Below, piece by piece: positions 59,170 through 64,000 of a DNA stretch of 64,000 bases (positions within the stretch are counted from its first letter, which is position 1; every line of letters starts with the position of its first letter). The DNA is from Hygrocybe punicea. Lineage: Eukaryota; Basidiomycota; Agaricomycetes; Agaricales; Hygrophoraceae. The DNA lies in contig OY744470.1 of the NCBI GenBank assembly GCA_963556145.1, positions 3,348,001 through 3,412,000 of the forward strand, written 5' to 3'. Under the pieces are notes generated by a model, which was given only the letters and a program-made list of their open reading frames with translations, was not told the origin of the DNA and searched no databases. Made by a program: the position numbers and the translations under genes.

Positions 59170-61418
59170 TTACTCTTCCCTCACCTCCTCGACAATACCA
59201 CCCATGTTTGCTACATCTAATCCGAGCTTTTCTGCAACAAAAAATGATTTGCCATCCTGATAGTAGGGCAAAGGGACCATGGCTACAACTGAATGGATGC
59301 GATGAACATCAACAACACAAAGTGATTGGATGCCTTGATATGAGCATGCCCAGAGGGTGTCATATGACTTCCTGAGAAGGGTGATGTCAGGTGGGGAGTA
59401 TAGGGAAATAAGGGCTAGTGTGCGCTCTTCGTTCTGAATCTTAGCTTGGAAAAAGTATTGCACCTCGGCGAAATCTAGTTGTCCATTGAGAGAAAGCTGG
59501 CTTATGATGAGAACACGTATAACAGCAGAAATAATATTACCTTGACATTGTGAGCCATGCATGTCTCCTCAAGTGGCTTTGCTCTTTCTTTCCAGAGGGA
59601 TCGGGCAACTTGTCCATTTGGAAGGTGTGGTCATGCCCACCTGGTTACCTGGGGTGTCCAGTTAGGTGCCAATTCACCTGTTTCATGCTCTAAGTAAGAT
59701 CTAATAGCATGTCCTTCTTCTCCTATAATTTGATGGGGACTCTCATCTTTTGCTCAGAGTAGGACATACTTTTCGCCAAGGTCTTCTGCTCCTCGAGGGA
59801 GTTGTTTGTCATCGGACTCGAGGTCTAGGATCATCGCTTTGAGTGCATTAACTTGGCATCGCCAAACAGCACGTTCAGAAAGATTTGCAAAAGGGTTGGA
59901 TGGCTGCTTGATTTCTTCCCCAAGATTTCCAATTGTTCGCTCCATTGTCCATTGTGTGTAGCAAGCATGTGGACGAAGGCGAGGAACTTTGGGAGCAAGA
60001 TGAAGGAGTGCATGGAGACTTGGCCGGCAGAAATGAAGTCGTTCAGGTTTACGTTGGTAATAGAGATTTTCAAACTCTATGCAGTATTCAAGGAGGAGCC
60101 GATGGACTGTAACCAGCTGCTGTGCAGTGATGCACCATTGGTGAATGAGCTGAATTGCTTGCACGAGTTTGCAAAAGTGCGTCCAGTATGGTTCAGGAAG
60201 TACATTGTAGAGTAGACCAGGACCCAGGGCATACAGATACGTGAGATACTCCCAAGCCTTGTAGCCACTGGAGATCTTTTCAGCAGGATTACAAGGGGGG
60301 CGATCAAATGAGCCTGGAAGATACGGTGATACGCAGCGCACGTCCCTAAGCACAGAAACCCTCTATTGGACCTATTCTAGCCTCGACATGCTGCGATTAT
60401 GCTGCGATTCATTGTGAAACATCCCGATTTATATGTATCTCCATTGCGATGCGACTGCGATATGCGTGCGATATGGGCGATACTTTGACATTACAGCGAT
60501 TTTCTTCGGAGCTCTTCGGCCCCCTTCGGAAACATATTTTGAGCCTCTCCGACATCATCCACGCCTATACCATTCACCCTATTCCATTCTGATTCCGTTC
60601 CAGTTCCAGGGAAGTCTTTATGTGACATGTTTCACTTATTTCAAACACTATAGCTCCTATCCTCTAGATATTTTGGAAATTGCTTCGCATGGTGCTATAC
60701 CCTTTGTTTCAGTTCCATTTCATCCCTATTGCACCATAGTTCCATCGTGCACCGTCTATTTGTCTTGCCTTCTTCACCCTTTATTGTCCTAACAACCAAC
60801 TTTGCATAAATACCCCCTATAGTTTACATACTAGAGAGACGTCTTGTATACCCCCGATTCCAGTCTATCATATCACCTCTTTACTGCGCTGTCCATGCGA
60901 TAGCTCCGCTGTACTCTATTAAACTTTGCGTTCCTTCTATAAAGTGCTACATATACGCCAAAAACATCGCCGACTGTTTCGCACACGCCACGCACATCAC
61001 GCACATTGCGCACATCGGAAACATCATCGCCACTATCCAGAGCACCTCTGAGTATTTTTACTAACCTTTTGGATTGAGATTGAACCCCTCAGAATTCGTA
61101 CAGCACTGTGGTAGAGTTGGTATTTGATTCCGTTCACATTACCGCAGTGCACCCTTTCAACGGCATCACATCTGCAACTGTCTTGCCATGAATCTTCCAC
61201 ACGTCCCCCTGGAGCACCGCCCAATCCCAGGTTGCTTTGTTATCCAATGGATCACAATCAATTGTTCCGCGCCAGAGACAGATGTTGAGGTCAGAGAGAT
61301 TAAGTGAGGCAAGATGCATGAGGTCGGAGGGGAAGCAAAAAGGGATTGGGAATCTGCGAGTAGGGTGAATTCCACTGACAATACTTGGCTTTGATATGCC
61401 AGTGTTCTTGCGGCGCAT
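59170..61418 (-). pseudogene. CACTA/Tnp2-like transposase relic
   Basis: C-terminal half of a Tnp2-type (CACTA/EnSpm) transposase. In order: KNTGISKPSIVSGIHPTRRF, FCFPSDLMHLASLNLSDL (Asp and His of the core), RGTIDCDPLDNKATWDWAVL, HGKTVADV (61418-61173); then, after an 822-bp insertion, SPYLPGSFDRPP, PAEKISSGYKAWEYLTYLYA, GPGLLYNVLPEPYW, QWTMERTIGNLGEEIKQPSN, QVNALKAMI, LPRGAEDLGEKYVLL (60350-59757); then LPNGQVARSLWKER, and after an intron FAEVQYFFQAKIQNEERTLA and VVDVHRIHSVVAMVPLPYYQ. In-frame TGA codons follow YVLL (59754-59756) and TRWA (about 59630), where relatives usually have Arg. The N-terminal part is missing beyond 61438. Dead element. Confidence 0.85.
60345..61166. mobile_element. 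822-bp insertion in the transposase relic
   Basis: Foreign sequence between HGKTVADV and SPYLPGSF of the Tnp2-like gene. Flanks CACGTC (60339-60344) and CACATC (61167-61172) look like a 6-bp target duplication with one change. The interior is non-coding, pyrimidine-rich, with GCATAAATAC at about 60805 and repeated GCGATATG-type words at 60440-60480. It could be a solo LTR, though TG...CA ends are not seen, so the class is open. Confidence 0.5.
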
Positions 61419-61438
61419 TGGTATTCATTTTTATTCAT

Positions 61439-61675
61439 TTTTATTCACTGATAGTCGTTGACAGCTCTCACAAGTCTCTCTAAATCAATACAAATCCTCG
61501 GACTCTTCACTGGGTATGACCACTCTTACTATATAAGAAAATATCAGCTATATAGGTAAAAATAGGCACAACTCAGATGATGTATTGATATTTTCACTCA
61601 AAACACAAAATTCAATGTGATATAGCTACATATATTACCTTATATGATAAGTATATATTTCAAGTGAACTCACTT
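61439..61675. other. No gene; AT-rich
   Basis: Contains the inverted copy of the ~40-bp sequence at 48998. Short TATATAGG-like words. Nothing coding. Confidence 0.5.
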
Positions 61676-63305
61676 ATTACAGCCGTTTGCATGTATCTTG
61701 ACAATTTTTGGAAAATTTTGAATTGATTACAGCCGTTTTAGTAATTCATGGCACTCGCAGCTTTTTTTTTTTCAATTGAGAAATTTTGACTTAGTGGAAT
61801 TTCAAGTGCTGAATCTTGTATCTCATGAAATACTGCATGGATTGAGATGGTTATAGAGAGAAAGTTGTACTATTCTTTAAGGGCTACAAACTGCTGTAAT
61901 TAAATTTGGAAAATCTTTCATATATGGGTGAGTTGTGGATGAACTAAAAGGTAAACTAGTATTTTTTGACACCCAAAATGGTATTATCAAATTATGCTGT
62001 CAGATGAAGTCCTGTGAAGAAGATTGTAGGGAGAAACATGTTTAGTTTTTCAAGGGCTGGAAGTACATATACCATGTTTTCCCTCATTTTTGTCCTTTGA
62101 GACAATATTGCTTGTACCATGTTTGTCTGTATTAGGATTGAAGTATTTCGTGAATTGCAAATGTTGGCCCAAAGGACAAAAATGAAGGAAAACATGGTAT
62201 ATATACTTCCAGCCCTTGAAAAACTAAACATGTTTCTCCCTACAATCTTCTTCACAGGACTTCATCTGACAGCATAATTTGATAATACCATTTTGGGTGT
62301 CAAAAAATACTAGTTTACCTTTTAGTTCATCCACAACTCACCCATATATGAAAGATTTTCCAAATTTAATTACAGCAGTTTGTAGCCCTTAAAGAATAGT
62401 ACAACTTTCCCTCTATAACCATCTCAATCCATGCAGTATTTCATGAGATACAAGATTCAGCACTTGAAATTCCACTAAGTCAAAATTTCTCAATTGAAAA
62501 ACAAAAGCTGCAAGTGCCATGAATTACCAAAACAGCTGTAAAAAATATGGACTTAGACAAAATTACTGTACTCAATCTTGTATCTCATGAAATACTGCAT
62601 GGATTGAAATGGTTGTAGAGGGAAAGTTGTACTATTTTCTAATGGCTATCAGCTCCTGTAATTAGATTTGAACAATATTGAGTGTATGATGAGTTGTGGA
62701 TGAAGTAAGAGGTGACCAAGTGTTTTTTAACATCCAGAATGATATTGTTAAATTATGGCATCAAATGAGCTCCTATGAACAAGTTTGTAGAGAGAAAGTT
62801 GTTCATTGTTTCAAGGGCTAGAAGTACATATACCATGTTTTTCTTTATTTTTGTTCTTTGAGCCAACATTACAGCTGGACTACATTTGTCTGCATTGGAA
62901 TCAAAATATCACAAGAATCATATATGTTGGCTCAAAGAACAAAAATAAAGAAAAACATGGTATATGTACTTCTAGCCCTTGAAAAAATGAACAACTTTCT
63001 CTCTACAAACTTGTTCATAGGAGCTCATTTGATGCCATAATTTAACAATATCATTCTGGATGTTAAAAAACACTTGGTCACCTCTTACTTCATCCACAAC
63101 TCATCATACACTAATATTGTTCAAATCTAATTACAGGAGCTGATAGCCATTAGAAAATAGTACAACTTTCCCTCTACAACCATCTCAATCCATGCAGTAT
63201 TTCATGAGATACAAGATTGAATACAGTAATTTTATCTAAGTCCACATTGTTCAATCAATTCAAAATTTTCCAAAAATGGTCAAGATACATGCAAATGGCT
63301 GTAAT
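61676..63305. repeat. Nested double palindrome, 1630 bp
   Basis: Outer inverted repeat of about 53 bp (61676-61728 with 63252-63305; TTTGCATGTATCTTGAC, TTTTTGGAAAATTTTGAATT). Inside it are two separate long palindromes. A: arms of about 372 bp (61729-62100 and 62169-62541) around a 67-bp loop. B: arms of about 320 bp (62549-62869 and 62924-63243) around a 54-bp loop. Arms of A and B are themselves related (shared TATCTCATGAAATACTGCAT, GGATTGARATGGTT), so four diverged copies of one module alternate in orientation. No coding capacity. Confidence 0.92.
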
Positions 63306-64000
63306 GTTGATAACAATTATACAAAGAAAAATCCAATTTGTCATATTCATGCAACTCTGCTCTGGACTTTTCTGCCCCTTTATCTTATCTTATCCTCTCA
63401 CGTATGTTATTGTTCCTTTCCTTTGTTACACTCTATTCTTCTTCATCTCTGTTTCTCCGGACTCCTATCCATTCCTTCCCTTTGTTTACTTGTCACCGTA
63501 CATAGCAACCTTTTATTCCTTTTATCTTTCTCCAAACTCTGGTTCCCCTTCTGGAGTACTTATTATCTCTATGTTACTAAGGACATAACAATTAGTTTAC
63601 CAAGTATATAAGTTAGAACTACAATGTCCTGTAACTCCATTCTGAAAATCAACTTGAGTACCACTTATCTTATTCATCCTCAAACTTAAGGCTTTGCCTT
63701 GAGCTCACGATCAGTCTCCATCTTTAGTCCGAGTCTCCAGACTAACTCTGCTCTGTCCACCTAGTGTTACATTTTACAACTCCGCAACTCCAATTCCAAC
63801 TCCGTTACCTGCCATGACGATTTTGCTTTACCACACCTTCCTTTTTTATTTCCTTTTGCCTTTTGTCTTCTTTTGGACATTGTTGTTTATTCTTGTTCTT
63901 GTTTCCTTTTTATCCTTTCTTCTAGAACAATCCAGACCGACCATGGACACATCCCCATGTGACCTCACTGTACCCGAATAGTCCCCTTGCCAATGGACGT
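63306..64000. other. Pyrimidine-rich right edge; possible retroelement start
   Basis: TGTTACTAAGGACATAACA at 63573, a TATA-like AGTATATAAG at about 63602, GGCTTTGCCTTGAGCTC at about 63692 and GTGTTACA ending near 63771 could mark a short LTR. ATG at 63943 opens a frame to the window end. There is only one copy in view, so this is a guess. Confidence 0.25.

Overview
The window is fungal nuclear DNA, most likely from a mushroom-forming basidiomycete (Agaricomycetes). The evidence is short (about 50-95 bp) introns in every recognisable gene, and transposon families typical of that class: Plavaka, CxC2-KDZ, hAT and CACTA/Tnp2-like transposases and a Ty3-type gag. I cannot name the species. No tRNA, rRNA or CRISPR array was seen.

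Layout. 0.3-2.6 kb: truncated Plavaka transposase running into a 44-bp minisatellite. 3.5-7 kb: a CxC2-KDZ transposase on the minus strand, split by a 158-bp MITE. 7.1-8.1 kb: an SPT5-like KOW-domain fragment. 9.9-12.2 and 14.8-17.0 kb: two decayed paralogues of a fungal OTT_1508-like deaminase gene; one is also split by a second kind of MITE. 17.8-18.4 kb: glycyl-tRNA synthetase pseudogene. 19.3-20.35 kb: non-autonomous hAT element with an 8-bp target duplication. 22-26.6 kb: anonymous ORFs, two more copies of the 158-bp MITE and a GC-rich proline-coding repeat. 26.7-31.6 kb: a full hAT element.

32.2-42.9 kb is an island of ordinary single-copy genes. It holds a cytochrome b2-type L-lactate dehydrogenase, a YoaK/DUF1275 membrane protein divergent from it, a single-pass membrane protein, an ICL/PEP-mutase family lyase, and the PP2A leucine carboxyl methyltransferase PPM1. 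For these I could place exon borders so that the reading frames close exactly (512, 265, 471, 351 and 384 residues). They do not form an obvious pathway; both the lactate dehydrogenase and the lyase act on small organic acids.

43-64 kb is again repeat territory: an inverted-repeat element at 44.1-44.8 kb, a third hAT-like element, a near-perfect 201-bp hAT foldback, and a 5-kb LTR element with 599-bp LTRs, gag, no visible pol and a long antisense gene. After these come a proline-rich repeat protein between 184-bp direct repeats, a CACTA-type transposase relic split by an 0.8-kb insertion, and a nested double palindrome at 61.7-63.3 kb.

Recurring theme: genes in the repeat parts are broken by single in-frame stops, several of them TGA where CGN/Arg is expected, and all eight differences between the two LTRs are transitions. 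This fits cytosine-methylation damage of repeats, but that is inference.
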